Part shown: positions 24,637 through 36,141 of the stretch, one piece after another
Position numbering within the stretch: position 1 is the first letter of the stretch
Layout: every line of letters starts with the position of its first letter
Assembly: GCA_006937955.1 (NCBI GenBank)
Contig: SSNP01000347.1
Coordinates: forward strand, 1-64,000
Direction: 5' to 3'
Length of the DNA: 64,000 nt
Source of the DNA: Pachypanchax playfairii
Taxonomy: Eukaryota; Chordata; Actinopteri; Cyprinodontiformes; Aplocheilidae
Notes under the pieces: model-generated
Seen by the model: the letters and a program-made list of their open reading frames with translations, nothing else
The model's database searches: none
Told to the model about the DNA's origin: nothing
Translations under genes and position numbers: made by a program

Positions 24637-24970
24637 TGCTGGAGATTTTAAAGGAAGACAAAACTGTGCTGGGGAAAATGTAAAGTTGTGTCATTCCAAA
24701 CTTTATGTCTGTGTTTAATGCCAGAACTCTTATTGTGATAGCACCTGGAAGCTTCAGAATGCTCTGAAACTGTGGTTTGAACAGCAAAAATCAGTAAGTC
24801 TCTCATATGCACAACTGACTGATGTTGTAGCTGATATTACCTTGATGCTGAGTTCCAAAATGTCAATAACAACTTTCGAGCTTGTATGGTTTTGTCACAA
24901 AATACAAATAAAATATTTTTAAAAAATTTTGTGTTGTAAAGAGTCACAAAAGACAAAAAAGGAGCAGAAC

Positions 24971-25460
24971 TTTAAAGGTAGCTACAATATGTGAGAATTT
25001 TACAGTGAAATACTCACACAACATTGTAACAGATCTGGATCTCAGTCGGCTGCATGGTCGCTAGTTTCTGTCATTTAAAAAACGCTGGTCCGGACCAGAA
25101 ACATTATTTACACGTCCAGACTTCCTGGTTCCATAATGAATCACATGTGAGTCTGCAAGGCTGCCAAGTCTTCAACACAAGCAGCTGTAATTCCACAACG
25201 ACCAGCAGCAAAAAGTAAGAAACCACCACATCCTTCCAACTGAGCAGCCGAGCTGCACATGATGGAGCGTTCAAACACACTTAGGAAAAATGAATGCTGA
25301 GCAAATAGACCTTCAGACATCCCAAAAATTGAACAAGATACAAGAGAAGCTAAACATGAATCAACATCAGAACTGGCAACCCAACACTTTTTTTTTTCTA
25401 CATGAACTGCAGGATTTAAATTTGACAACAAGGTCTAATTCTTACATACTGTAGTTTTAA
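24971..25460 (-). mobile_element. MITE family M1, copy B (near full length)
   Basis: The outer ends are TTTAAAGGTAGCTACAATATG and ACATACTGTAGTTTTAA, an inverted pair. The body is the reverse complement of copies A and E (CCAACTGAGCAGCCGAGCTG, AACTGGCAACCCAACA). Confidence 0.85.
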
Positions 25461-26300
25461 CAATGACATAAATACAATGGAACTAATAAATGCTTCCAAA
25501 GTGCAAGAGTTAACAGATTGAAACTTAAACTGAATTACATTGAGTCATTGGACAGGCTGAAGTAGGGAATCTCCTCTTCTTGGATTTATGTGAATGCCAG
25601 TGGAGTTTAAAAACCCAGAGTTTTTCCTTTTCCTTAGTCAATAGTTTGAGACCTCTGAGTATCAACACGCCCAGCAAACTGAACAAGGTGGCCATGGTTT
25701 GTCTTGGTCACCCAAAATGTTGCATCAAAATAAGCAAAGTATGTTTTATTCAACAAAATCTATCATGTTTTTATCTGCTTGGATGTAGTGAAGCACCCAC
25801 AGATGTAACAAAACATCTGGATCATGTTTACAGTTTCTACTGTTATCTTATCTGGAAAATGCCTCACAATCAGAGACAGAAGTGAAAATTGCAAAGAACT
25901 TAGCCAGCTGGCTGACCTGAATCAGAACTTGACTAAATCTAATCTGAGGTGTTTCTTGTGGTGATCAAAGACAGACTTCTGCACCCTATCAATACTCGAT
26001 TAAGACAAAATCTGAAATAAAGGTTGATGGCCAGTTGTGATAAAATGAAAGATGGTTGTTAAAAGTGGGTGCAATTTTTGAAATCAGCACCCCAATATTA
26101 GTTAAAAGCAAATGTTAGATTTCTTTTTACAGCAAAACTGTTGCAGGGCAGTGTTGTTACTACATAAGTAAGTAAATATGGAAACAAAACACCATGTTTT
26201 TGTGCAGATGCAGTCTTTGCACATGGCTCTTAGTCTTTACTGGTTCTAAACAGCTTTAATCTAACCTCAAGAGTACAAAAACACACATCAGATTCCACAA
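25461..26300. other. Intergenic, nothing recognised
   Basis: No supported gene or repeat. Confidence 0.35.
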
Positions 26301-26305
26301 CGTCT

Positions 26306-26440
26306 GTCCATCCATCCATTATCTACAGTATATACTCGCTTAGTCCTGTTCAGGGTTGCAGGGAGCTGATGCCTATCTCCAGCGGTCATTGGGCGAGAGG
26401 CAGGGGACACCCTGCGTGGGTCGCCAGCCCATCACAGGAT
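26306..26440 (-). repeat. SINE tail fragment
   Basis: The words TCCATCCATCCATTATCTAC, TTCAGGGTTGCAGGGAGCTG, CATTGGGCGAGAGGCAGGG and GGTCGCCAGCCCATCACAGG are the 3' part of the common fish tRNA-SINE in reverse orientation. A related piece lies at 60812-61060. Confidence 0.75.
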
Positions 26441-26789
26441 TCCACAATATCATAATTTATTAAACAAACACAAATGTAAAAGCTTTACGTGAAAAGCTAA
26501 AAGTCTTAATGGCTTGTTCAGATCAGCTATGTGGGCTACCTCAGCACCTCTTCAACCCGACTGTTGCTCAACATCACACATCATAAATTTCCTGTGGAGA
26601 ATTTTAGTGGTCCACCTAATTAAGCAACAAGACCCTTTCAGAACCCACTGCAGTCCAATCCTCAAACAGACCCACTGTCATCTTGACGAAGCACGCAACA
26701 CTGCAAGGATCATGCTCTATGTTTTATTCAGTTTATTTAATACAATACATCCTGATTTATTGTGTAAAAAAACTCCAGTAGACACAGGT

Positions 26790-26935
26790 GGATGCCTCCA
26801 CAATCACCTGGATTAAGGACTACCTGACAAACAGACCACAGTTTGTGAGACTGAAGAGTTGTAGTCTGACCAGGTGCTCAGCAGCACAAGGAGCAGCACA
26901 GGGGACGTCCCCGCTGCATTGGACCTCTGGCTGCT
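26790..26935 (+). pseudogene. L2-like LINE fragment
   Basis: TITWIKDYLTNRPQFVRLKS followed by a degraded GVPQGT-type stretch (AAQGTSPL) matches reverse-transcriptase motifs of L2/Rex elements. Only about 50 codons remain, then sequence with ATATACGTATA runs. Confidence 0.75.
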
Positions 26936-27097
26936 ATCTGTGCCTGCCAGTGGTTGCTGGTCTGTTTGGGGCTGCTGTGCTCCCTGGTGCTCAGACCTGA
27001 TGCACTCTGGTGCATATACACATATGTGTATATACGTATACTGCACTTAAAAACATGGACATACAATGCATAGAAAGTAAAAATGACGTCAACAGCA

Positions 27098-27170
27098 GCC
27101 CGGCTAGCTCAGTCGGTAGAGCATGAGACTCTTAATCTCAGGGTCGTGGGTTCAAGCCCCACGTTGGGCG
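27098..27170 (+). tRNA. tRNA-Lys (anticodon CTT)
   Basis: A 73-nt full cloverleaf. The acceptor arm GCCCGGC/GTTGGGC pairs with two G-U pairs, the D arm is GCTC/GAGC, the anticodon loop CTCTTAA has CTT at 27131-27133, and the T arm is GTGGG/CCCAC with loop TTCAAGC. A box (TAGCTCAGTCGG) and B box (GGTTCAAGCCC) are intact. It is nearly the canonical vertebrate tRNA-Lys-CTT as I know it. No T-run terminator follows; SINE-like sequence begins at once, so it could be a recently retroposed or SINE-linked copy and not an active gene. Confidence 0.8.
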
Positions 27171-27375
27171 CTTCAACCTTAGTGGCGGCCGTGGTGAAGG
27201 ATCAGGTGGTTAGAGGTTTGATCCCTGAGCCAATCAAGCCATGTGCCATTCTTGGGCAAGATGCTGAACCCCAAACTGCCTCCCAGGCGCCATGACACAG
27301 GCAGCCCCCTGCTCACTTGGGATGGGTTAAATGCAGAAGTGAATCTCTCCATTGTGAGATGAATAAAGTTGAATC
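27171..27375 (+). repeat. SINE-like body downstream of the tRNA
   Basis: GGTGGTTAGAGGTTTGATCCC, GCCATTCTTGGGCAAGATGC, CTGAACCCCAAACTGCC and GGGATGGGTTAAATGCAGA are typical of a fish tRNA-related SINE, ending near ATGAATAAAGTTGAAT. Confidence 0.65.
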
Positions 27376-28204
27376 ATTATCATATTTAGTGTTTCTGTTC
27401 TGGGAGAATTTATTTGATTTTTAGGTTTTGTATTGGTTAAGGTGTGGACCCAAATGCAGGAGAGCCATACTCCGGAGAACTGATAAGCAAAGGTGTTTAA
27501 TATGGAAAATAAAGTGCTGAGAAGGCAGCAAGCAAAATTTATTCTATTCTAGGAGCTGAGAGCAGAAGAACGGAGGAAGCGGGAATTTACAAAGTCTCCA
27601 GGACAGGAAACCTCCAGGATCAAAACCAAAATGAACCGACAAAGAACTGAAACACACGCTACTTAAATATCAACTGAAACCAATCAAACCAAACTCAAAG
27701 CACCTGGATGGAAAAAATACTTGGATGGAGAGAACCGAAAGACAGTCAAGGTACAGAAACACGGGGAAGGAACAGGAAGTACACACATTACCAAAATAAA
27801 AGCAAAACCAGAAATACAAGACCTGAGAAAATAAAAGTAGAACATGAAACTATGACACGGGAGGGGAGCTGAACAAGAGACAAAGGAGGGAACGACTAAA
27901 ACCCAAAACAATCCCAGAACAAACCCCAGAGAGAAAACAAAACCACAGAAGAACCAAACCCTACCAAAAGAACTAAACAAACCCCAAAACCTAACACTGA
28001 TAGGTAAAATGTTTTTATGGAAAAATATAGAACCAAAAATAAACAATAAAGCTGTTAATTGAAGTCAAGACTGTAGAACGGCACATATGCAGAAGGAATC
28101 GGTAGCACATCTCAACAGGTAGCATATTTCTACAGAACACCGGTTCCAGCAATGGCTGCCTGTCTGAGACACGGCTGTGGAAAAGTTATTTAGTACTGCT
28201 TTAA
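27376..28204 (+). mobile_element. TIR element M2, third copy, split by an LTR-like insertion
   Basis: 27376-27418 matches the family from ATTCAGTGTTTCTG to GAATTTATTTGAT, and 28003-28204 continues it (GATAGGTAAAATG to TTAGTACTGCTTTAA). The left part is missing. The right end TTATTTAGTACTGCTTTAA defines the family terminus, complementary to TTAAAGCAGTAC. Confidence 0.75.
27419..28002 (-). mobile_element. LTR-like repeat inserted in the M2 element
   Basis: On the minus strand it begins near TGTTAGGTTTTGGGGTTTG and ends near GGGTCCACACCTTAACC. It resembles the solo LTRs at 50259 and 47347. The host element resumes exactly after it; TGAT may be the target duplication, but the distal end is worn. 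Confidence 0.6.
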
Positions 28205-29537
28205 CGTGTATTCGTACTATTTACTTGTTCAGTGTATTTTAAAGTTATTCTTGTACCTGTTGATGATAAGAATTGTTTAAAAAACAGTTTTTGCCAAATT
28301 GGAAGTTAGTTATTTGAAAAACACTTTTGGATTAAAACAGTCACAAGAGATCTATTTAATATATAACATATTAATGTCAGAGTGGATCAGAATTCATTCT
28401 ATTCATTATTGCTTTAAGCTGTCAAACCAAATAATTAAGCCTTTATTGATTCTCAGAAGCCTTTCCTTGTAAAGGATTATTTAATAAATGTTGCTCATTT
28501 GTCCCACTCTGGTAATATAATAATGGTTTTGTTCACTCAAGGGAAGTGTTTCTTCATCCTGTGTAGGATCCCATTGTTTTACATCCTGTTTTGCATGATT
28601 GCATCGTGCTTTTCACTCAAGATAATAGCACCTGCTCAGGTAATGACAACAGTGAAAACTGTAAATGTGGACTGCCCTCATCCCTAGGCGGAGATCTTAC
28701 ACCTTTGCGCATGTTGCTGTATCTGTATAACCTCTCAAACAAACACAGTGTTGTCAGCAGGATTCCCCGAGTGACTGCTGGAGATAAAGAGGAACAATGA
28801 CGGATGATCCTGGACTCCACTTTGGTAACTGAGAGTACCAGAAGACAGACCACAACCATTCTGGCAGTCCCCCCTGCAGTCCAGACCTTGAAACTTAAAT
28901 GATCCAATCAGAACATTTTGCTTAATTAATTATTTAAGTAAATTCTGGTCTGATTTTTTTTTTTACTTTTAATCTTCAGGTTAAATGAGTCAATGACTCT
29001 TGCATTTAAGATAGATTCTGTTGATGCTGCAATATTCTGGGAATATTGTAATGTTTTCATTTAGTTTTGGACTTCAATGCACCACAACAAGTAATAAACA
29101 TTTTAAAAGGTTTATTGGTGATGAACAGAGGAGCAGCAATTCAAACATCTCTGGTTTGGATCAGAGAAACATTGGAAGGCAAACTGTGGTAAGGAGGTGG
29201 AGACAGGTGAGCACAGCAAGGTAATAAGGCAACAATAAGGTAACAGGTGAGAGCAGTTCACCACCAGACAGAACAGAATGACAGTATAACAGGACATGGT
29301 GAGTAAATATGGCCTGAGCGGATCTGATACATGACAAATAAGAGGAACAAATTGGTGAAGGAAGGATCAGAGTTTCCTCCAGAAAGGAACTGATCTTGAA
29401 AAAATATGGGCGAGACAGTGTGACATCGCTGAACTGTTGATGTATACATAGAAGTGGCTATTTAATCTGTTTTAGGACTAGAGACGATTTCTTCATTGAA
29501 AAATGAGCAAAGGTAAGAACTTTGATGGTAACGATGT
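28205..29537. other. Intergenic, nothing recognised
   Basis: AT-rich with short chance frames; no supported feature. Confidence 0.3.
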
Positions 29538-29960
29538 GTGTGCTTTACTTCCAACTGGATTTGCAAGAGCTTAATTTACTGTGATTGGCTAAAGAGAAAT
29601 CCTGGTAGGCAGACACTTGCTGGTGCCTCCTCCAATCAGCTTCAAATATTATACCAGATGTCCCTCCCTTTTTCACATGGAGACATCCCAGATGTATGTG
29701 TAGCACTGAGTGGACACGTGGGGCTACACATACATCTGGCAGAGCAGGTTAAGGAAACTAAGGAAACTAGGAAGGAGCTTGAGGAACTTGTTAAAAGGCA
29801 GATAGGTCATATACCCTGCACCATACGACAACACCTCGTGACCAGCTCACAGCCACAATGGAGAGGCAGAATTAAATCAGGATCTGGACTAAATTCATGG
29901 CAAGTAATGTGCCAAACAACCACCTCAGTGAGCCCAAGCTGCCAAAAAAGTTTGTGCTAG
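29538..29960 (+). other. Unidentified 140-codon open frame, possibly part of a dead repeat
   Basis: The frame includes a heptad-like stretch, AEQVKETKETRKELEELVKR, suggestive of a coiled coil. There is no signal peptide or membrane segment. The first ATG has no support and I see no splice context that extends it. I do not recognise the family; it may be an exon of a decayed gene, part of a transposon, or chance. Confidence 0.2.
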
Positions 29961-31074
29961 CTGAAGGCTATTGTCACTGGAGCATAGTGTACTAACTCTG
30001 CCATTTTCCCTCGCTGATGGAGAAGACTGGTGTCTTCCTGTGAGTATAACCATTTGTGCTCTGCCCCCTGAGCCCTAAACGGTCTGAATGAGAAATAAGT
30101 GAGCTATCATCACTTGTGGCATCCCATGAGGCTTTTCTATGCAGTTCCAAGGTATGCAGGTGTTGGTGACAAATCTTGGTCAGCCATGGCTTCAGAAGCA
30201 TACATGGTTAACAAGTTCTTCTGTGAAAAAACCTACCAACAGTTTGTGCTGCTATTCTATACAACTGGTATGTTAAATGAGGAATATATCTTTGTGTCAA
30301 TGCAAACCAAATAATACCAAACCGTTTTACACTAATTAAGATCCTGCCTCCATTTTACTGCAATTCCAGAATTTCTCAGACCAGTCTCTAGGGTTTAATT
30401 AACCAATGCTTCTGAAATTGATTTTGATTTTGACACCTATGTGAAGATCGATCTCCTGCCCCTTCCTTTGTTGCTTTTTGTCTTTGTTGAGGGAAACAGA
30501 AAAAACTAAAACAGTAATCTTATATTTCTCCACCCCCAAGTGTATTTATGGTGCTTCATTTTAAACCTACAGAAGTAACAAGGTCGATGTTGTTCCACAT
30601 TACACTATACACACAGACAGGCACACATGAAAGAACTGATGGAACCAATTAGTAGACTTTATCATGGCCTGGAGATGTCACAAGATGTCATACACCCCCA
30701 TCCCATTCCTTTTGCTAGGGGGTCTTCTTGCATGTGTGTGTGTGAATCTATATGTTATATGTTGACTCTGAAATGTTAACAGGCCTCAATGTTTTACTGT
30801 TTCTATGACTGACCTATATTATTTTTTGTATATGTGTGATGTCATTGCTAATTGTCACTAACCACAAGAACTTTTACATAAATGGTTGTAAATGCAGACA
30901 AGTTCTACATTTATAAAAATCAGGCAGGTTGCTGTGTACATCTGAGTCACTTTAATTTATTATATAGATAGAACATTTATTAAAAACACTGTCAAATGTT
31001 ACACTTACAAAGTTTTTCTTAAAACATTTACAAGACCATCAGCTGATGAAGCTAACTCAACGCAATACTTATAA
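29961..31074. other. Intergenic, nothing recognised
   Basis: No supported gene, RNA or repeat. Confidence 0.3.
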
Positions 31075-31803
31075 ATGTACAACACAATAAGTATTCATAC
31101 TGCAGAAAAGGGCCATAATAATGCAGGTTACAGAGATCAAACAAATCCACTGTTTTTGAAATTAAAAACATTAAAGTTATTCGACTTAATACATTTTAAA
31201 ACAGCACAAATTATGTATGGAGCAATTCACAATCTACTTCCTGGCGATATTAAAAAAAAATTTTTTTTAACAGAGATAGGGTTATGAGTTGGGGGGGGGG
31301 TATTTAACTTTGTAACATCAGCGGGCACGTACAACGTTAAAAGGTTTTTGTATTTCTGTTTGTGGAGTGAGGTTTAGGAACAGTTTGTGTGCAGAGCTCA
31401 AGCATTACCAAGCATGACCCAGTTTAAAAGGTTCTACCATATGACATACATAGAGGGGGGGGCTTAGCAATTGGGTGTTGTAATACATTTTTTGGGTTGA
31501 TGTATATTTAATTTGCATATCTTTGGATTATTTATCATCACTGTATGTTAAAGTGTGAATATATTGCTTAACTTTTTGTTTATCTTTTGAGATGAGGTAG
31601 GGCTAAATAAGCTTATACTTAATCGCACTCCTTTTTGGGCATGTAAATATGCATATTATGGTTGTTTTGACTATTATCATTTTGACTTTTATGATGGTTT
31701 TGTTTCTTTATTTTGTTTGTTTGTTTTATTGTTTGAAATAAAGCATTCTTCATTCTTCTTCTTCTTCTTCTTCTTCTTCTTCTTCTTCTTCTTCTTCTTC
31801 TTC
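31075..31803 (+). pseudogene. LINE 3' end with (TTC)n tail
   Basis: The frame NAGYRDQTNPLFLKLKTLKL, FDLIHFKTAQIMYGAIHNLL and PGDIKKKFF is the C-terminal end of a common fish non-LTR retrotransposon reverse transcriptase. A 3' UTR follows with GGGCTAAATAAGCTTATACT and TGTTTGAAATAAAGCATTC, then a TTC repeat from 31754 as the tail. It is 5'-truncated, as usual for LINE copies. Confidence 0.8.
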
Positions 31804-33505
31804 ATTCTTTTACCTTCACACGTGGTTGTTGTTTCCTAGTTCTCAGACCAATCAGCTGTTTGGACTTGACAGAAAAGATTTTGCAAGTTTTTTATAGATG
31901 CAACCCACATACTCTGCTCTGCTGCTCAACCCACATATGCATTTTCCTTACAAATTTAACCATTTAAGGGGAAATAAACAGACTACTGTACTGTCCTAAT
32001 GGACTCTGCATGGAACCGGGTCTAAATTCTGAATAAAATCAGACAAAATAACAGTAAAACATGAGATAAAGGTTTATTTGAAGTAGCTGGCAGGTTAATG
32101 ATATTCCAGGAACAGCTGGAGCAGATCTACAGATAGAGGATATTGATCATATTGACCCCCTCAATATTTAGATGAATAAATTACATTAAATAGCTACAAA
32201 TGAATTATTCAAATGCTTAAATAAAAACTTATGCAAATGAAACTAAGAATACATTTTTCTTAGTGGTAACAAAGGGTTTGTATTTGAGCACAGGGAGATG
32301 AACACACATCATCATCTCATCTCTGTTGTGTTGTGAGTTTCTTTTACCACAGTGACTTTAGCTTGTAACAGAAGTGAAGTCTTCCTCTGCTGTGGGAAAG
32401 TTTAATCTTTAGTCACGGAACGGCAGAATTACTCATTTACATCTTCTAAACTTATCATGACATGCAAGCAAGAGGTTTTTTTGATCAGTTAACAGAAATT
32501 TAAAATTACAGAGGCGTTTCTAGTTATCGGATTTATCTTCGCTGATGAAGACTGATGAAAAATCTCCGCCATGGTGCACAACATGATAAAACCGTTGACA
32601 AGGTGTGCTTTTTGCCACTTCAGATAAATCATTTTTTAACAATAATTTGTATGTTCTTGCCAAAGCTTTAGGAGAGAAATCAACATTTAAATAGTTTAAA
32701 AGGTACTAAAAGAGTTTCTTTATTAATTTTTTTTTTTAACACAAAGTCCATCCAGAAATTCTTATGAGCTTTGGCAAAAGAGTTTAAACACAGTTAAAGT
32801 GAGAATAAGCTTGGATTCACATCTGGGACATGTCCATCCAAAATGTTTTCAAAAAAAGGCAACTGAACTCACGGTAACGTGGGAAAAATACAAATCTGCA
32901 CTTACAGAAATAGTACTAGCCAAAGAATCTACATTTAATCACTATAAACTCATACGCTGGGGGAAAAAGGAACTGAAAAAGAACAGAGGAACTTCAACAG
33001 ATGTTAGGTGTCAGCAAATTAATATCCTAAGTACACAATTAGCAAAATAATACTGCATGACACACAATCTGTGTTGTAGTTTCATACCAGACCAGAAAAA
33101 GGCTCAAATTTCATCTCATTTCAGCAATTTATCTTCTTAAGATCTTCTGGCCTCTTATTATCTGATGTCTGTGATCTTTGACGTCTTAATTGCAGACTGG
33201 GCAGAAGTTTACTGTTATTTCAAAGGAGGCATCACACAGCTAGACTGATGTTATCAGATGTAAGAAAACCCCTGCTGCAGGGAGAATGAACAGAGCTTCC
33301 CTTTAAGATCCACATCAAAACATGAAAAGCATCTAAATAATTTATCCTTTCTTAATCGTTAAAAATCACTGATTGTAAATCAAACATAAAGGAGTTAAAA
33401 CAACCAATGTAACAAAATTGGGGGTTAACTACAAATGGAAACAGTGATAGAACTCATGTTGTCCATTTTCTCTCTACCTTACCTGCCTGCTGGACTCACT
33501 ACTAC
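31804..33505. other. Intergenic, nothing recognised
   Basis: AT-rich with no supported feature. Confidence 0.3.
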
Positions 33506-33690
33506 TACTCCTACTACTACTACTGTCATTTAGCAGACGCTTTTATCCAAAGCGACTTACATTGAGAGAACATACAAGCAAGAATTCAAAGAGAAGGAAA
33601 AAAAATATAAGGAGGCGGACTGTTTGGAGTCCAGTTTAATTCCGACGCTGATACATCAAGTGTATCAAAATTTTTTTTTTTTTTTTTTTT
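33506..33690 (+). repeat. Dispersed fish repeat fragment with a poly(T) run
   Basis: CATTTAGCAGACGCTTTTAT followed by CCAAAGCGACTTACA is a motif found repeatedly in fish genomes. It is preceded by an ACT-rich triplet run and followed by a run of about 23 T at 33670. Confidence 0.5.
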
Positions 33691-35105
33691 TTCACCTGAG
33701 TTCCTCTCCTCTGCTGCTCTCCTGCCCCTTGGTTTGACTCCTTGATCTCTGAAACCCCCTCAGTCTCCTTCATGCCTGCAAAGACAAATTAAAACAGTAC
33801 GTATATCTGCTGTACAACAATTACAAGAAAGCATCTAACACCAAACCTTCACTCAGCTGATCCACTTGAAGCTGTTACTCTGGAACTACTCATAACCTGC
33901 AATTTGTCTGCTTGGGTTTCAATATTTCTTGTTCAGCATTCATCACAGTGAACAGATATTTTCACTCATTCATTTGTTGACTTTTTGATATTTCCATAAA
34001 AGTCCATTCTGATGTCCACTGTAGTCGATGCAAGATATCTTCAAAATAAAAGTTTTTTTTTTTCAAAAAATGTTTTTATTGTTCTTATTACATCTTAAAT
34101 GAATGAAAAAAGAAAAAAAAAAGATTTAAAAAGCCAAAATTCATGTTATCTTTTTGATTTAGTTAGCTAATGGAAATAAACCCATAAAAAAGTGGAGCAA
34201 TCTGAATATGTTTGTCAACTTTTAGACTCAAATTATCATCTAAACAGCAAATTAATCCTTTTTTTTTTCAAACACAACTTCTTGATTTATCTAAATTGTA
34301 TTTGATTTCCAGAATAATACTCTCACAATAGTAAACTTAGATTAGAATAGAAGACATGGGTCTTTCTGAACCTCCTGTTGGGAGCATATAATCCCTTGGA
34401 GTGCGTAGGAGTTTGGGAAGAGTGATTGGATAGCTTCCAGCATATTAACTGCAGGGTCATTGACAGGAAATACCAACAAACAAACTGGATAAATGTGTGG
34501 ACGTGAGATCCTGTCCTATTTACCAAAACAGTGTCATTTGATTTGGTGCTATTTTTAACACAACACCAACAACGAGGCTGATAATTGACTCATGATAAGT
34601 ATTTGGTCCTTTATGGGGGTTTTCTCCTAATTTTTGTAGCTCCTTACATTTGCAACATGATTTTTATATATTGCTTTTTGTGCTTTTATCTTTTTAACTT
34701 AAGAATTTGAAGTGACCCTTTATAGACATATTCTAAACACAGATCAAACCTCCCTTTGTCTCCCCAAGCACTTCATGTTCTTCAGTTAGTGTTTTCAGGA
34801 CAAATGTTCCTCTTTCTGGACTTCAACTAAACAGCTTCATGTTCATTGGACACAACTGCAGACAATCTATCAGTATATATTTTTTGTTTAACTGTAGATA
34901 AAACAAAATTAGGAGCTGTTTTAAGTTTTATTGTGTTCAGATTTTTCACATGCAGCCACACAGTGAACATTAAATCTACTAGGATTTTAAGTTTGGATAC
35001 AACTGGCACAATGATGTAAAATATCTTTATGTTCAATGAGCCAAACCAGAATCTTAAAGGGATTATTCAAACATTTTGTTTTATTGTATAGATGTTGGTT
35101 GATTG
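33691..35105. other. Intergenic, nothing recognised
   Basis: No supported gene or RNA. Confidence 0.3.
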
Positions 35106-35109
35106 AAAC

Positions 35110-35208
35110 TATTTTATTTTATTTTATTTTATTTTATTTTATTTTATTTTATTTTATTTTATTTTATTTTATTTTATTTTATTTTATTTTATTTTATTTT
35201 ATTTTATT
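35110..35208. repeat. (TTTTA)n microsatellite
   Basis: About 19 pentanucleotide units without interruption. Confidence 0.97.
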
Positions 35209-35336
35209 GTTCGAAGTAAAACGAATTGAATAATTGATTGAATGAATGAATGAATGAATGAATGAATGAATGAATGAATGAATGAATGAATGAATGAATG
35301 AATGAATGAATGAATGAATGAATGAATGAATGAATT
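35209..35336 (+). repeat. LINE tail remnant with (GAAT)n microsatellite
   Basis: TTGTTCGAAGTAAAACGAATT resembles the TGTTTGAAATAAAGCATTC end of the LINE at 31075, and about 24 GAAT units follow from 35239. I read this as a severely 5'-truncated LINE insertion whose tail expanded. Confidence 0.6.
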
Positions 35337-35739
35337 GGGAGTTAAAGTTGTGGATGAGTCTGGACAATCCAGTCCTAAAATAATTCTCATTGAAGGCAGT
35401 CAGAACAAAGCTAAGCTCTTACTACGTGATTTCCTCTGCTGTTTCCTGATACGCTCGTCTTTCCGCTCACCACACGGTTCATGTCCACAGCATGAAGATC
35501 TTATCACACGTCCCTTATGGTAAAACTCTCATGGTCTACCAATCTGACATATTAAAGCTTGTTTTACATCACAGATTCCAAACATATTAAAAATGCAAGT
35601 ATTTATGAAGCTTTATAAGTACAGAATCTTAAAGGATTATATTTATTAATAATTTCATATATCTTGTTTGTGTAGCTATTTGTTGTTTTACTAAGTTTCA
35701 TCACAGGCGCTCTCTCTCTCCCTTCATACTGTTGACTGA

Positions 35740-36141
35740 TGAGGAAACAGCGCGCGCGCACAGATGCGTCCGCGCCTCCAGTTTTTAGGCGGTTGGAGAG
35801 GTCGCGCGCGTGCACACACGTGAAGGAGGGCTTTCGCGTGGTCACTCAGCTCCCGGCGTAATTGGAACACAAACGGAATTTCGTTTTTGCTACTTATTTC
35901 ACAGTTGAGCCTGTTCTAATTATTTATTTTGTTTATGTAGTTTTAGTAAGTTTAACTTGTTGCGCCGCCGCTTCGCGCACGAGACGGGCGCAACGGACTG
36001 AAGCGCATCAGGGGAGTTCACGTCATTCAGGGACAGAAACTAAACGGACTGATCGATCCGCTGATCAGCACGGAGGAGATCCCCGGTCTGTCACCGGATC
36101 GCTGCTGTTCATCCCGGGGAGGCTTCCAGCTGTCTGAGTGG
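35740..36141 (+). promoter_or_regulatory. itga4: CpG-rich probable promoter and noncoding first exon of itga4
   Basis: The interval is dense in CpG (GCGCGCGCGCAC, TTGCGCCGCCGCTTCGCGCACG, CACCGGATCGCTGC) in an otherwise CpG-poor neighbourhood. A donor GAGTG|GTATGA lies at 36140. An acceptor TTTTCCTGTAG lies at 38186, 14 bases before the itga4 ATG. The simplest reading is a noncoding exon here spliced to 38187. No TATA box was noted. A divergent minus-strand transcript cannot be excluded. Confidence 0.5.

Noticed and set aside
27083..27295. 70-codon open frame over the tRNA
   Set aside because: It reads through the tRNA cloverleaf and SINE body; not protein coding.
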